DNA from: Holophagales bacterium
GTDB lineage: Bacteria > Acidobacteriota > Thermoanaerobaculia > UBA5066
Length of the DNA stretch: 64,000 nucleotides
Reading direction: 5' to 3'
Assembly (NCBI GenBank): GCA_016719485.1
Contig: JADJZB010000023.1
Span: 62,001-126,000, forward strand
Shown: piece by piece, positions 33,667 through 42,589 of the stretch
Layout: each line of letters opens with the position of its first letter
Position numbering within the stretch: position 1 is the stretch's first letter
The notes under the pieces: model-generated
The model's input: the letters and a program-made list of their open reading frames with translations, nothing else
The model's database searches: none
What the model was told of the DNA's origin: nothing
Translations under genes and position numbers: made by a program

Positions 33667-36600
33667 TCAGGACCTTCCCTGCGGATGGCACGCATAGCAG
33701 GCCGCCGAGTCGTACCGGTAACCGGCCTCTCCCCGGTGTTCCCGGTCGGTCTCCGTCCGGCCGTGGCACGTGACGCAGGTGAAGACGCGGTAGTTCGCCG
33801 GCGAGGTGTGGCAGGCCGAGCAGGGGTTCCCCGCGTGCTTGCCCGTCGTGATCGGGAACCACGTGTGGTTGAACGTCCCCTGGCCCCAGGACGTATCCGT
33901 CGCCCTGTGGCACGTCTCGCACGTCGTCGGGAACCCCGCCTGCACGTGATTGGGCTCTTTCGTCGCCTGGTACTGCGCCAGGTGGCACCCGACGCAGGTT
34001 CGTGGCGTTCCCCGATACACCCCGCCGGAGCCACGCCGCCCGCCCCGCGGAACGCGCCGGTCGAAGTCCCCTGCCCCCACGACGTGTCCGTCGCCCGGTG
34101 GCACGTCTCGCACGTCGTCGGGAACCCCGCCTGCACGTGGTTCGGGTCCCTCGTCGCCTGGTACTTCGCCAGGTGGCACCCGACGCAGGTTCGTGGCGTT
34201 CCCCGATACACCCCGCCCGCGTGACACGCGGCGCACGCCGCCGTCGCGTGCCGGCCCTGCAGCGGGAACGCCGCCGCGTGGTCGAAGGTCCCCTGCCCCC
34301 ACGACGTGTCCGTCGCCTTGTGGCACGTCTCGCACGTCGTCGGGAAACCTGCCTGTACGTGATTCGGCTCTTTCGTCGCCTGGTACTTCGCCAGGTGGCA
34401 CCCCGCGCAGTCCCGCGCAGTCCCCTTGTAGACCCCGTTCCTGTGACACGAGGCGCACGCCTGCGTCGCGTGAACCCCCACGAGCGGAAACGCCGACGCG
34501 TGATTGAACGTCCCCTGGCTCCAGGACAGGTCCGCCACCTTGTGACAGGTCTGGCATGCCGTCGGGAAACCCGCGGTCAGGTGATTCGGATCCTTCGTCG
34601 CCTGGTACTGGGGCAGGTGGCAAGACACACAGTCGCTCGGGAGCCCCTGGAAGACCCCGTTCCTGTGGCACGTGGCGCAGAGCGGGCCCGAGTGGCGGCC
34701 CAAGAGAGGCCACTTCGAGTGGTTGAACGTCCCCTGCGCCCAGGAGGAGTCGGAGATCCTGTGACAGGTTTCACACGTCGTCGGGAACCCCGCTGTGGCG
34801 TGGTTCGGATTCACGGCCCGCTGGTAGTCGGGCTGGTGACACGAGGCGCACGTCGACGGGAGCCCCTGGAACACGCCGCTCCGATGGCAGGTCGTGCACG
34901 CCTGGTTCGCGTGCCGCCCCGCGAGCGGCCACTTCGAGTGATCGAACGCCACCCCGGTCCAGGACGCGTCCGTCGCCCGGTGGCACGTCTCGCACGTCGT
35001 CGGGAAGCCCGCCAGGATGTGGCTCGGGTTCGTCGCCTTCTGGAACAGCGGGAGGTGGCAGCCGGCGCAGTCGCGGGCCGTGCCGCGGTAGACGCCGCTC
35101 GCGTGGCACGCGACGCAGGCCTGCGTGGTGTGCTTCCCGACGAGGGGGAAGGCGGTGGCATGGTCGAATCTGCCCTGCTGCCAGGTCGCGTCGGAGACCT
35201 TGTGGCACGTCTCGCACGCCGTCGGGAACCCCGCGGCGGCGTGGTTCGGGTTCGCGGCCTTCTGGTAGTCGACCTGGTGGCACGAGGCGCACGTCGACGG
35301 GAGACCCTGGAAGACGCCGCTCCGGTGGCACGTCGTGCAGGCCTGGCCCGCGTGCCGGCCCACGAGGGGCCACTGCGGGTGGTTGAACGAGACCCCTTTC
35401 CACGACGGGTCCGAAGACCTGTGGCACGACTCGCACGTCGTCGGGAACCCCGCCTGGATGTGGCTCGGGTTCGTCGCCTTCTGGTACAGGGAGATGTGGC
35501 ACCCCGAGCAGTCGCGCGCCGTCCCGCGGTAGACGCCGTTCCTGTGGCAGGAGGCGCAGGCCGCCGTCGCGTGCCTGCCGGCGAGCGGGAAAGACGCCTG
35601 GTGGTCGAAGCGGGCCTGCTCCCAGGACGTGTCGGAGACCCTGTGACACGTCTCGCACGTGGTCGGGAACCCCGCCGCGACGTGGTTCGGCTCCTTCGCC
35701 CGGTCGTAGTCCTCCCTGTGGCAACCGACGCAGCCCGACGACTCGCTCTTCCGGAAGAGGCCGCCCGTGTGGCATTTCTCGCAGTCGACTCCGGCGTGCG
35801 CCCCGGAAAGCGCGAAGCCGGTCGCCGCGGCGTGGCTCCAGGTGACGGCGGTCCAGGAGGCCGGCCGGTGGCAGTTCTGGCAGTCGAGACCCAGCCGCGT
35901 CTTGAACCGGTCGTCCTGCCTGCGGTACCAGTGGCAGTCGGCGCAGAGGCGCGGCGTCCCCTTCGTCTGCCCCTTGACGTGGCAGGACGCGCAGGGGACG
36001 AGGAGGTGCTTGCCCTCGAGCGGCCACGACGTCTTGTGGAAGGCGCGCGAGGCGCTTTTCCAGGCCCCGGAGGGGGTGTGGCAGCTCTCGCAGCTCGGAC
36101 CGAGCGTCCCCTGGTGCGCGTCCTTGTGACAGGAGGCGCACGAGGACTTGAAGCCCTTGTAGCGGACCGCCGTCCCCTTCCCCGCGGGGAACGTCCCGGC
36201 TTCTGCCTTGTGGCACTTCGCGCAGGGCGCGGTCGCGTGCGCGCCCTTCCAGAACTCGGGAGATCCCGGGTGCTTGAACGTGGGCACCTTGAACGTCTCG
36301 GGCGAGTGGCACGTCGCGCACGACGTCCCGAGCTGGCCGAGGTGCGGGTCCTTGTGGCAGGTGGCGCACGCCGTGCCGAGCCCCTTCAGCCGGACCGCCG
36401 TCCCGCTCGCCGCGGGGAACTTCGCCGTTTCCTTCCTGTGGCACTTCTCGCACGCCAGGGGTGCGTGCTTGCCGGCGAGCGGGAACGCCGACTTCGCGTG
36501 GTCGAACTTCACGGGGGCGAACTTCGCTCCCGTGACGGCGTGGCAGGTTTCGCAGGAGGCGGAGACCTGGCCGAGGTGCGGGTCCTTGTGGCAAGTCGCG

Positions 36601-37943
36601 CACGCCGTCGCCAGGCCGCGGTACGTCCTCTCGCCGATCGCCACCGGCTTTCCGTTCGGGCCCGTCTTCGCCCCGCCGTGGCACTTCTCGCACGCGAGGT
36701 TCTCGTGGAGCCCCGCGAAGAACTCGGGGAACCGCGGGTGCCTGAAGTCCTTCGGCCGGAAGCTCTCGGTCCCGTGGCACGTCCCGCACGCGGCACCGAG
36801 AAGACCCTTGTGGGGATCCTTGTGGCAGGTGGCGCACTCGGTCTTCAGCCCCTTGAAGACGACCACCTTCGGCAGGGAGCCGTTCGCCTTCGCGGCGCCG
36901 TTGCCTCCGCTCTTCTTCCCGTTCGCCCCTGCCGCCGCGGCGCCCGGCGGGACGTGGCACGCCGCGCACTTCGCCGTGGCGTGCCTGCCGGTCAGGGCGA
37001 ACTTCGTCTTCGCGGCGTGGTCGAAGGGAGCGCCCCGGAAGGACTTCTCGTCGTGGCAGCTGGCACAGTCCTGCTTGAACTCGCCCCTGTGCGGGTCCTG
37101 GTGGCAGGTGGCGCAGGTCCCCGCCTTCAGCCTGACCTTCGTCGCCGGCTCCTTGTGGCAGGCGGCGCATTGGATCTCCGCGTGCCGGCCCCGGAGCGGG
37201 AAGGCGGTCTTGCCGTGGTCGACCTTGCCCGTCCGGAAGGTCGCCGTCTCGTGACACGAGGAGCAGTTCGCTCCGAACGCCTTCTGGTGCGGGTCCTTGT
37301 GGCAGTCGGCGCAGGTCGCGAACTTCACGCCGCGGAAGACGCCGTTGGCATGGCATTTCGCGCAGGCCACCTTCACGTGGGCACCGGTCAGCGGGTACTT
37401 CGTCTTCCCGTGGTCGAACGACTGGCGCGTTTCCCTGAAAGCCACGGACGCCGAGTGACAGGTGATGCACGAGGCGCCGAGCGCTCCCTTGTGCGCGTCG
37501 GCGTGGCAGGTGACGCACGAGGGCGAGAGCTTCAGGAAGGAGCGCGTCTTGTGGCACGACGCGCATTTCTGGGCGAGAGGGGCGTGCTTGCCGTCGAGCG
37601 GGAAGCCGGTTTCCTTCGCGTGCTCGAAGCCCTTCGGGTCGAACGGACGCAGCTCCCCGTCGCGCCCCGCGTGCTCGGCGTGGCAGGCGGCGCACTCGTC
37701 CTTCACGTCCCGGTGGACGCCCTTCTTCTGCGCGATCCGGGAGGCGACGTCCTTGTGGCACGCGAGGCAGCGGTCCGCCGAGACCTGGTTCCCCTTCTCG
37801 TGGCACTTCTCGCAGTTCTTCAGCCCGTCGAGCTTCGCGTGGGGGGTGGAAAGCGGACCGGGCGACACGAGGTCGCCCAGCTGCGCGGCGGCCGGAGCCG
37901 CGAGGAGAAGCGCCGCCGCGGCGGCCAGCGCGAGGCGTTTCAC
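33667..37943 (-). CDS. giant multiheme c-type cytochrome, about 56 CxxCH, frameshifted near 34050
   Basis: A GTG overlapping the stop of the upstream membrane gene starts a Sec signal peptide (VKRLALAAAAALLLAAPAAAQ), followed by about 1,400 residues carrying CxxCH heme sites at an even spacing. I counted 51 in the first frame and 5 more after the break. The first part has units such as CATCHKDPHLGQ. The second part (from about 35660 down) is a tandem array of 74-residue units with three hemes each. Near 34020-34075 one unit is about 30 bases shorter than its siblings, lacks its middle CxxCH and shifts the frame; the last about 125 residues, ending CYACHPQGRS, read in the other frame. A repeat-induced assembly error is likely. 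The protein should be periplasmic or surface-exposed and carry electrons over tens of nanometres. Neighbours supply a reductase, a b-type protein and a barrel. Confidence 0.9.
33880..35660 (-). repeat. tandem 222-bp repeats encoding three-heme units
   Basis: About eight in-frame copies lie within the multiheme cytochrome gene. A unit of 74 codons runs TCETCH...FPL-GRHA...C-CHRNGVYRG...C-GCH...NH--AGFPT. Adjacent copies differ at scattered positions but share long identical stretches. One copy (about 34020-34075) is partly collapsed. Confidence 0.85.
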
Positions 37944-38890
37944 CGGCCGCCCATCGCGTAGCCGAAGTAGAAGGCGACCCCGACGTGGAGGACGAAGACG
38001 GTCGCGAGGATCCAGACGAACGGCATGTGAAAGACGTGCCAGAGGGCGAAGAGGCGGCGCGACAGGTCGAGGGAGGCCGCCCTGCGCAGGAGGTTGATCC
38101 GTTCGCCCTCGGCGTGGAGGGCTTCCCGGATCAGCTGCCGGGTGAGGCCCGCCGAGCGGATGGTCCGTTCGATGGCCCGGGTCTTCCTTCTCACGGCAAA
38201 GCCTCCGAAGAGCATGCTCGCGAGCCCGTAGCGCTCGCCCTCCCGCGGCAGGAGGTCTTTCTCCATCTCTTCGATCCGGAGGAGGAGCTTCACCGGGACC
38301 GTCATGTCCGAAAGCGTGCGTCTGAGCTCCGCCGCGCGCTCCTCGATCCCCTTCCGGTCCATCTCGACACCGCGCTGCGTTCGCGGAATCTTCGCGTAGA
38401 GGTACCGGCCGACGAAACCCGACGCGACGACGCTGAGCATCGACCAGTAGGCCACGGAGACGATCCCGTTGAACTTGAACGACGTGTGCAGGGTGATGAG
38501 GGCCGGACCCACGAGTCCGCAGAAGATGTGCATGTCGAGCCACGTCTTGAGGCTTCCGGCGTCGGAGAGCACCCGCATCCGCTTTCGCGCCTCGTAGGCC
38601 GCCGTCCCTCCGAACAGGAGGGCCGCGCCCGCGATCCCGAGAGCCCGCCCCACCGGGCCCGAAGGCCGGAGGACCCGGTGCTGAGGGGCGTACGCCCGCA
38701 CCCTGTACGGGGTCCGGTAATAGTCGAGCCCGCCGAGCGGGAAGAGGACGACGAGGAAGGCGGCCAGGGCAACGGCGGCGGCGATCGGGAGGACGCTGAT
38801 GTTTCTGCGCGACCCCACTCCGGCGCTTGAGTGCGCGCCGGGTACACCTCGAAGCAGAACCCCCGCCGGGGCCGAACGACTGTCCTCCAT
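37940..38890 (-). CDS. b-type cytochrome-like membrane protein, 316 aa
   Basis: There are five likely transmembrane segments (about residues 32-53, 82-98, 117-137, 142-165, 283-310). His121 and His135 face each other on one helix, and His285, His288 and His302 lie on the last, so two bis-His b hemes across the membrane are plausible, as in cytochrome b561 or ferric-reductase-like proteins. Between the fourth and last helices is a basic, helical cytoplasmic domain of about 110 residues. It matches no family I know. It stands between a flavin/iron-sulfur reductase and the multiheme cytochrome, so the natural inference is that it passes electrons across the inner membrane. The ATG at 38890 has GGGAGG upstream; longer frames lack a site. 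Confidence 0.7.
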   Translation of the reverse strand: MEDSRSAPAGVLLRGVPGAHSSAGVGSRRNISVLPIAAAVALAAFLVVLFPLGGLDYYRTPYRVRAYAPQHRVLRPSGPVGRALGIAGAALLFGGTAAYEARKRMRVLSDAGSLKTWLDMHIFCGLVGPALITLHTSFKFNGIVSVAYWSMLSVVASGFVGRYLYAKIPRTQRGVEMDRKGIEERAAELRRTLSDMTVPVKLLLRIEEMEKDLLPREGERYGLASMLFGGFAVRRKTRAIERTIRSAGLTRQLIREALHAEGERINLLRRAASLDLSRRLFALWHVFHMPFVWILATVFVLHVGVAFYFGYAMGGR

Positions 38891-39025
38891 GTTCCTCCCG
38901 TCAGCGCTGTGGGAGATCCCGCCCCTTACCGGCGTACCTCTCGCTCCGGTTTTGCAGGAGTGTCGTGATTCCGAAAATCCAACGCAAGGGGGAGATCCCC
39001 GTTGGCGTCGCCCGTTCGGCAACCG

Positions 39026-40345
39026 TTAAGCATCGAGGTCGCAGTTGCTCCTGGGGTAGGAGACGCAGGCGAGGATCCAGCCGGCCTTCCGGTCGTCCGG
39101 GCGGAGCGCCGTTCCCTCCCCTTCGACGCGCCCGGAGACGAGCCGGGTCCTGCACGTGCCACAGGTCCCGGCCCGGCACATGGAGTCCACGGGCGCTCCC
39201 GCCGCCTCGGCCGCGTCGAGAAGGCTCGTCCCGCCCGAAATCGTCGTCGCCCCGCCGGACCGGGAGAAGCTCACTTCGTACGTGGCACCGTCGTCCGCCT
39301 CGCCCGACGCCGAGGCCACGGCCGCCTCGAAGGCCTCGAACCGGATCCGGTCGTCGGGCACGCCGAGGCTCGCGAGCCCTTCGCGCAGCGACGCGATCAT
39401 CGGGGCCGGCCCGCAGATGAGGTGGATCGCCTTCGCGGGGTCGGGCACGTAACGGGCGATCTTCTGGGGGTCCATCCGGCCCGTCAGGAATCCCGGCTTC
39501 GGCTCGCCCCGGCTGAGCGTGACGTAGACCCGGACGCCGGGCGCGCGGCGGGCGAGGACGGCCAGCTCGTCGCGGAAGGCCACGTCCGGCTCGGCCTTCA
39601 CGGTGTAGAGGAACGTCACCGGCCGCCCCGGCTCGGACTTCGCCGCGTGCCGGAGCATCGAGATCATCGGGGTGACGCCGACGCCGCCGGCGTGGAGGAC
39701 GAGGGGCACGTCCGGCTCCACCGGATAGACGAAATCGCCTCCCGGTCCCCGGATCGGGAGGACTCCCCCGGCGCGGATCGTCTCGTGGAGCGCGCCGGAC
39801 GCCCGCCCCTGCCGCCGCACCGAGATCTCGAGATACCCCGCGGCCTCCGGGGAGGAGCTGATCGAGTAGCACCGGACCTCGTCCTTGCCCTGCGCGGCAA
39901 CGCGGATCATCAGGAACTGGCCCGGCCGGAAATCGAATCCCTCGGGTCTCTCCATCCGGAACGTCCGGATCTCCGGCGTCTCGTCGATGACGGCGAGGAC
40001 CTTGACGGGAACGAACCCCGCCGCAGCCGCCGGCTTCTTCGGTGTGCCTCCAACGGCCGGCCGGCCGGCCGGTGACCCAGCCGCCGGCTCAGGACCGGAC
40101 GCGCTCGCCGGGCCTTCCGCCGGAAGGAGCCTCTCGCACGCGACGACCCACGTGGCCTGCGCCACCAGGCCGGCGAGGAGCCACGCCTGGCCGGGCAGGA
40201 CCCAGACGAGGACGGCGAACGAGACCGAGGGGAGGAGGAGCAGCCGGCGTCCCGGGCCGGCTCGCCGGTGAGAGAGCAGAAGCACGGCTGCAATGTGAAG
40301 CGTCGTGACGAACGAGAGAACGGCGACGGGCGGAGGCGAAGACAC
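39026..40345 (-). CDS. membrane-anchored FAD/NAD(P)H:[2Fe-2S] oxidoreductase, 439 aa
   Basis: Two or three N-terminal membrane helices (about residues 5-68) lead through a Pro/Ala linker to a ferredoxin-NADP reductase module. RCYSISSSP binds FAD, HAGGVGVTPMISMLRHA binds the NAD(P)H phosphate, and ICGPAPMI is the C-terminal NAD site. A plant-type ferredoxin domain follows, with CRAGTCGTC (Cx4Cx2C) plus a fourth Cys in WILACVSYP that together hold a 2Fe-2S cluster. The order FAD-NAD-2Fe2S is that of many oxygenase and quinone reductases. Here it is the first gene before the b-type protein and the multiheme cytochrome, so I infer that it feeds them electrons from NAD(P)H. The two genes are 135 bases apart with no clear terminator. 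Confidence 0.85.
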   Translation of the reverse strand: MSSPPPVAVLSFVTTLHIAAVLLLSHRRAGPGRRLLLLPSVSFAVLVWVLPGQAWLLAGLVAQATWVVACERLLPAEGPASASGPEPAAGSPAGRPAVGGTPKKPAAAAGFVPVKVLAVIDETPEIRTFRMERPEGFDFRPGQFLMIRVAAQGKDEVRCYSISSSPEAAGYLEISVRRQGRASGALHETIRAGGVLPIRGPGGDFVYPVEPDVPLVLHAGGVGVTPMISMLRHAAKSEPGRPVTFLYTVKAEPDVAFRDELAVLARRAPGVRVYVTLSRGEPKPGFLTGRMDPQKIARYVPDPAKAIHLICGPAPMIASLREGLASLGVPDDRIRFEAFEAAVASASGEADDGATYEVSFSRSGGATTISGGTSLLDAAEAAGAPVDSMCRAGTCGTCRTRLVSGRVEGEGTALRPDDRKAGWILACVSYPRSNCDLDA

Positions 40346-40393
40346 GACGACCGGAGAATACCGTTCGGGGAGAGCGCCCTTCTGGGTCCTGCT

Positions 40394-41071
40394 TCAGCCG
40401 CCGGTGGACGCCGAGCTTGCGAGGGACCGGACAGCCTCCTCCAGGCACACCGTCGCCTCGCGGACGCCGGCCGGGAGCCGGACCGGTGCACCGACCTCCA
40501 CGCGGACCACGAACGGTACGAAGAGCGCCGTGCCCCGCGGCAGGTTCCGTCCCGTGTTCGCGAGGAAGACCGGGACGACCGTTACCGAGGGGTGCGCGAG
40601 CGCGAGCCGCGCGGCGCCGGTCTTGAATCGGTCGAGGACCTCGGGCTCCCCGCGCGTTCCCTCCGGGAAGAGGATCAGCGACTCGCCCCTGGACAGGGCC
40701 GCCGAGAGCGGCGCGAGCGGGTCCTCGCCCGCCGAAGCGCCGCCGCGAGCGACCGGGAGGACATTCAGGCAGGTGCGCGCCACGAACCGCCTCGACGCCG
40801 ACGCCGACCAGTAGTCCGCGGCCGCGACAGGCCGGATCCGCGCGAGGCGCCGGAGGGGAAAGAGCGAGAGGAGGACGAGGGTGTCGAGGTGGCTGTCGTG
40901 GTTCGCCACGAGGAGGAACGGGTCGTGCCGCGGGAGGTTCTCCGCCCCGCGGACGTCGACTCCGACGACCCAGCGGCAGAACGGACGCAGCAGGAGCGTC
41001 GCGAGAACGACCCTCAGGCGGGCAGAGCTCGCGCCGCCGGCCGCTGCCGCTCCCGCCGTCTCAGTACGCAA
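40394..41071 (-). CDS. plsC: 1-acyl-glycerol-3-phosphate acyltransferase, 225 aa
   Basis: The protein adds the second fatty acid to lysophosphatidate. It has the acyltransferase box NHDSHLD (HX4D) at about residues 57-63 and the substrate motif FPEGTRG near residue 135; the spacing is normal for PlsC. A hydrophobic N-terminal helix would hold it on the inner membrane. The TTG start overlaps the CdsA stop by about ten bases, and no ribosome site is visible, so coupling to CdsA is likely. With the next two genes it makes a compact phospholipid set. It stands directly upstream of the redox genes on the same strand. Confidence 0.85.
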   Translation of the reverse strand: MRTETAGAAAAGGASSARLRVVLATLLLRPFCRWVVGVDVRGAENLPRHDPFLLVANHDSHLDTLVLLSLFPLRRLARIRPVAAADYWSASASRRFVARTCLNVLPVARGGASAGEDPLAPLSAALSRGESLILFPEGTRGEPEVLDRFKTGAARLALAHPSVTVVPVFLANTGRNLPRGTALFVPFVVRVEVGAPVRLPAGVREATVCLEEAVRSLASSASTGG

Positions 41072-41993
41072 GGTAGCGGACGTAGTGGAAGAAGAGGGGC
41101 GCCGCGTAGCAGAGAGAGTTCACGCGGTCGAGGACGCCGCCGTGCCCCGGGATCGAGCTGCCGGCGTCCTTCACGCCGACGTCGCGCTTGACCGAGCCGA
41201 CAGCCAGGTCTCCGAAGAAGCCGAAGACCGGAAGGAGGATCCCCGCCCCGACGGCTTCGGGAAGCGAGAGCGGCGTGAGGAAGCGGAGGAGGACGCCGAG
41301 CGGGGCCGTCAGGAGGAGCCCGCCGAGGAATCCTTCCCACGTCTTGTTCGGCGAGACGACCGGCGCGATCTTGTGCCTGCCGAGGAGCTTCCCCGTGACG
41401 TACTGGAAGACGTCGTTCAGCTGGACGAGGAGGACGAGGTAGAGGAAGAGGCCGCGCGGGCCCGCTTCGAAACCCGTCTTCTCGGGGAGCCGGAGGAGGA
41501 ACGCCGCGTGGGAGAGGCCGAAGACGAACGACATCAACCCCCAGTGGATCCGCGAGGCCGACGCGACGAAGCCCTTCGGCTGCCCCACGACGATGAGCGC
41601 GACCGCGACGGCGAGGAACATGTAGACCGGTACGAAGACGATGAACATGCCGTACCAGCCGAGGAAGACCCAGAGGAACTGGATCGGGACGGCGAGGTAG
41701 GCCAGGAAGAGCGCCGTCCGGTCCTCCCACCGCCCCGGGACGAGCGAGAAGAACTCGCGCAGCGCCCAGAAGCAGACGAGCGCCCAGAAGGCGAGCGCGG
41801 CCGAGGGAACGAGGAGGACGGCCCCGAGGACGACCGTCGCCATGACCCACCAGGAGCGGATCCTCAGGCCGAGCTCACGGAAGTCCGAGCCCGGCTTCAG
41901 TCGCGTCAGGAGGATCCAGGCGAGCGTCGCGACGACGAGGACGCCCGCCACGACGGCGACCGGGACGATGAGAGGGCTCGAGAGGAGTTTCAC
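41061..41993 (-). CDS. cdsA: phosphatidate cytidylyltransferase, 310 aa
   Basis: The enzyme makes CDP-diacylglycerol from phosphatidate and CTP in the inner membrane. There are about eight helices. The C-terminal signature runs from VSPNKTWEGFLGG (near residue 205) to VGVKDAGSSIPGHGGVLDRVNS (near 275), including the conserved Lys/Asp/His/Gly residues; the usual second Asp in VDS is Asn here, as in some homologues. The GTG start overlaps the stop of the CDP-alcohol transferase gene. The order plsC, cdsA, CDP-alcohol transferase resembles the accessory E. coli ynbAB-type cluster rather than the housekeeping locus. Confidence 0.88.
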   Translation of the reverse strand: MKLLSSPLIVPVAVVAGVLVVATLAWILLTRLKPGSDFRELGLRIRSWWVMATVVLGAVLLVPSAALAFWALVCFWALREFFSLVPGRWEDRTALFLAYLAVPIQFLWVFLGWYGMFIVFVPVYMFLAVAVALIVVGQPKGFVASASRIHWGLMSFVFGLSHAAFLLRLPEKTGFEAGPRGLFLYLVLLVQLNDVFQYVTGKLLGRHKIAPVVSPNKTWEGFLGGLLLTAPLGVLLRFLTPLSLPEAVGAGILLPVFGFFGDLAVGSVKRDVGVKDAGSSIPGHGGVLDRVNSLCYAAPLFFHYVRYLAY

Positions 41994-42589
41994 CGCGTGA
42001 GCCCCTTCCGGAGGCGGTTTGCGCAGGTCAGGAGGAGGAGCGCGTCGAGGAGGACGAAGAAGGCGGTCTCCCACCCGCCGGCCGGTACGCCCGCCGCGAG
42101 GGCGACGAGGTAGAGGCCGACGGCGAGCGCCCGGTCGCTCTTGCCGAACGGTCCGTCGTAACGGCGCGCCAAGCCGGCCGCCTTCGGCAGGACGCCGCAG
42201 AGCTCGCTCCACCCGGCGAGGAGGACGAAGAGGAGGACCGCGAGCGGAGCCGAGGAGGAGACGACGAGGAGCGGCAGGAAGAGGACCGCGTCGGCGAGGA
42301 CGTCGGCGGCTTCGTTGAAGATCTCGCCGGACGGCGTCGACTGACCGGTCCTCCTCGCGAGCGCCCCGTCCATGGCGTTGAGCGCCATCCGCAGGAGGAG
42401 GGAGACCGCGACGGCGGCGAACGCGACTCGCTCCTTCGGGAAGAGGGCGAGGACGGCCCCCATCGCGGCCGACAGGACGAGCGCGGCCGCCGTGAGCGCG
42501 TTCGGCGTGATGCCCCTTCTCTCGCAGAACGCGATCGCCGGCGAAAGGCTCTTCACGAACGCGGGCTTGACGTCATAGAGGGTCGGCAT
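41990..42589 (-). CDS. CDP-alcohol phosphatidyltransferase, YnjF-like, 199 aa
   Basis: This is an integral membrane transferase that would use the CDP-diacylglycerol from the next gene. The signature region reads NAMDGALARRTGQSTPSG then EIFNEAAD. In the family consensus the first and third Asp bind metal; here both positions are Asn (NAMDG and FNEAAD). E. coli YnjF shows the same two substitutions as I recall it, so this is a natural subgroup of unknown product and not necessarily a dead enzyme. The ATG at 42589 has GGAGAG upstream and lies inside the end of the kinase gene (17-base overlap). An earlier in-frame ATG would add 19 Arg-rich residues without support. Confidence 0.82.
   Translation of the reverse strand: MPTLYDVKPAFVKSLSPAIAFCERRGITPNALTAAALVLSAAMGAVLALFPKERVAFAAVAVSLLLRMALNAMDGALARRTGQSTPSGEIFNEAADVLADAVLFLPLLVVSSSAPLAVLLFVLLAGWSELCGVLPKAAGLARRYDGPFGKSDRALAVGLYLVALAAGVPAGGWETAFFVLLDALLLLTCANRLRKGLTR

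Noticed and set aside
33880..35660. Regular repeats considered as a CRISPR array
   Set aside because: The period is 222 bases, in frame, and encodes CxxCH heme units; there are no 20-50 base identical repeats with unique spacers.
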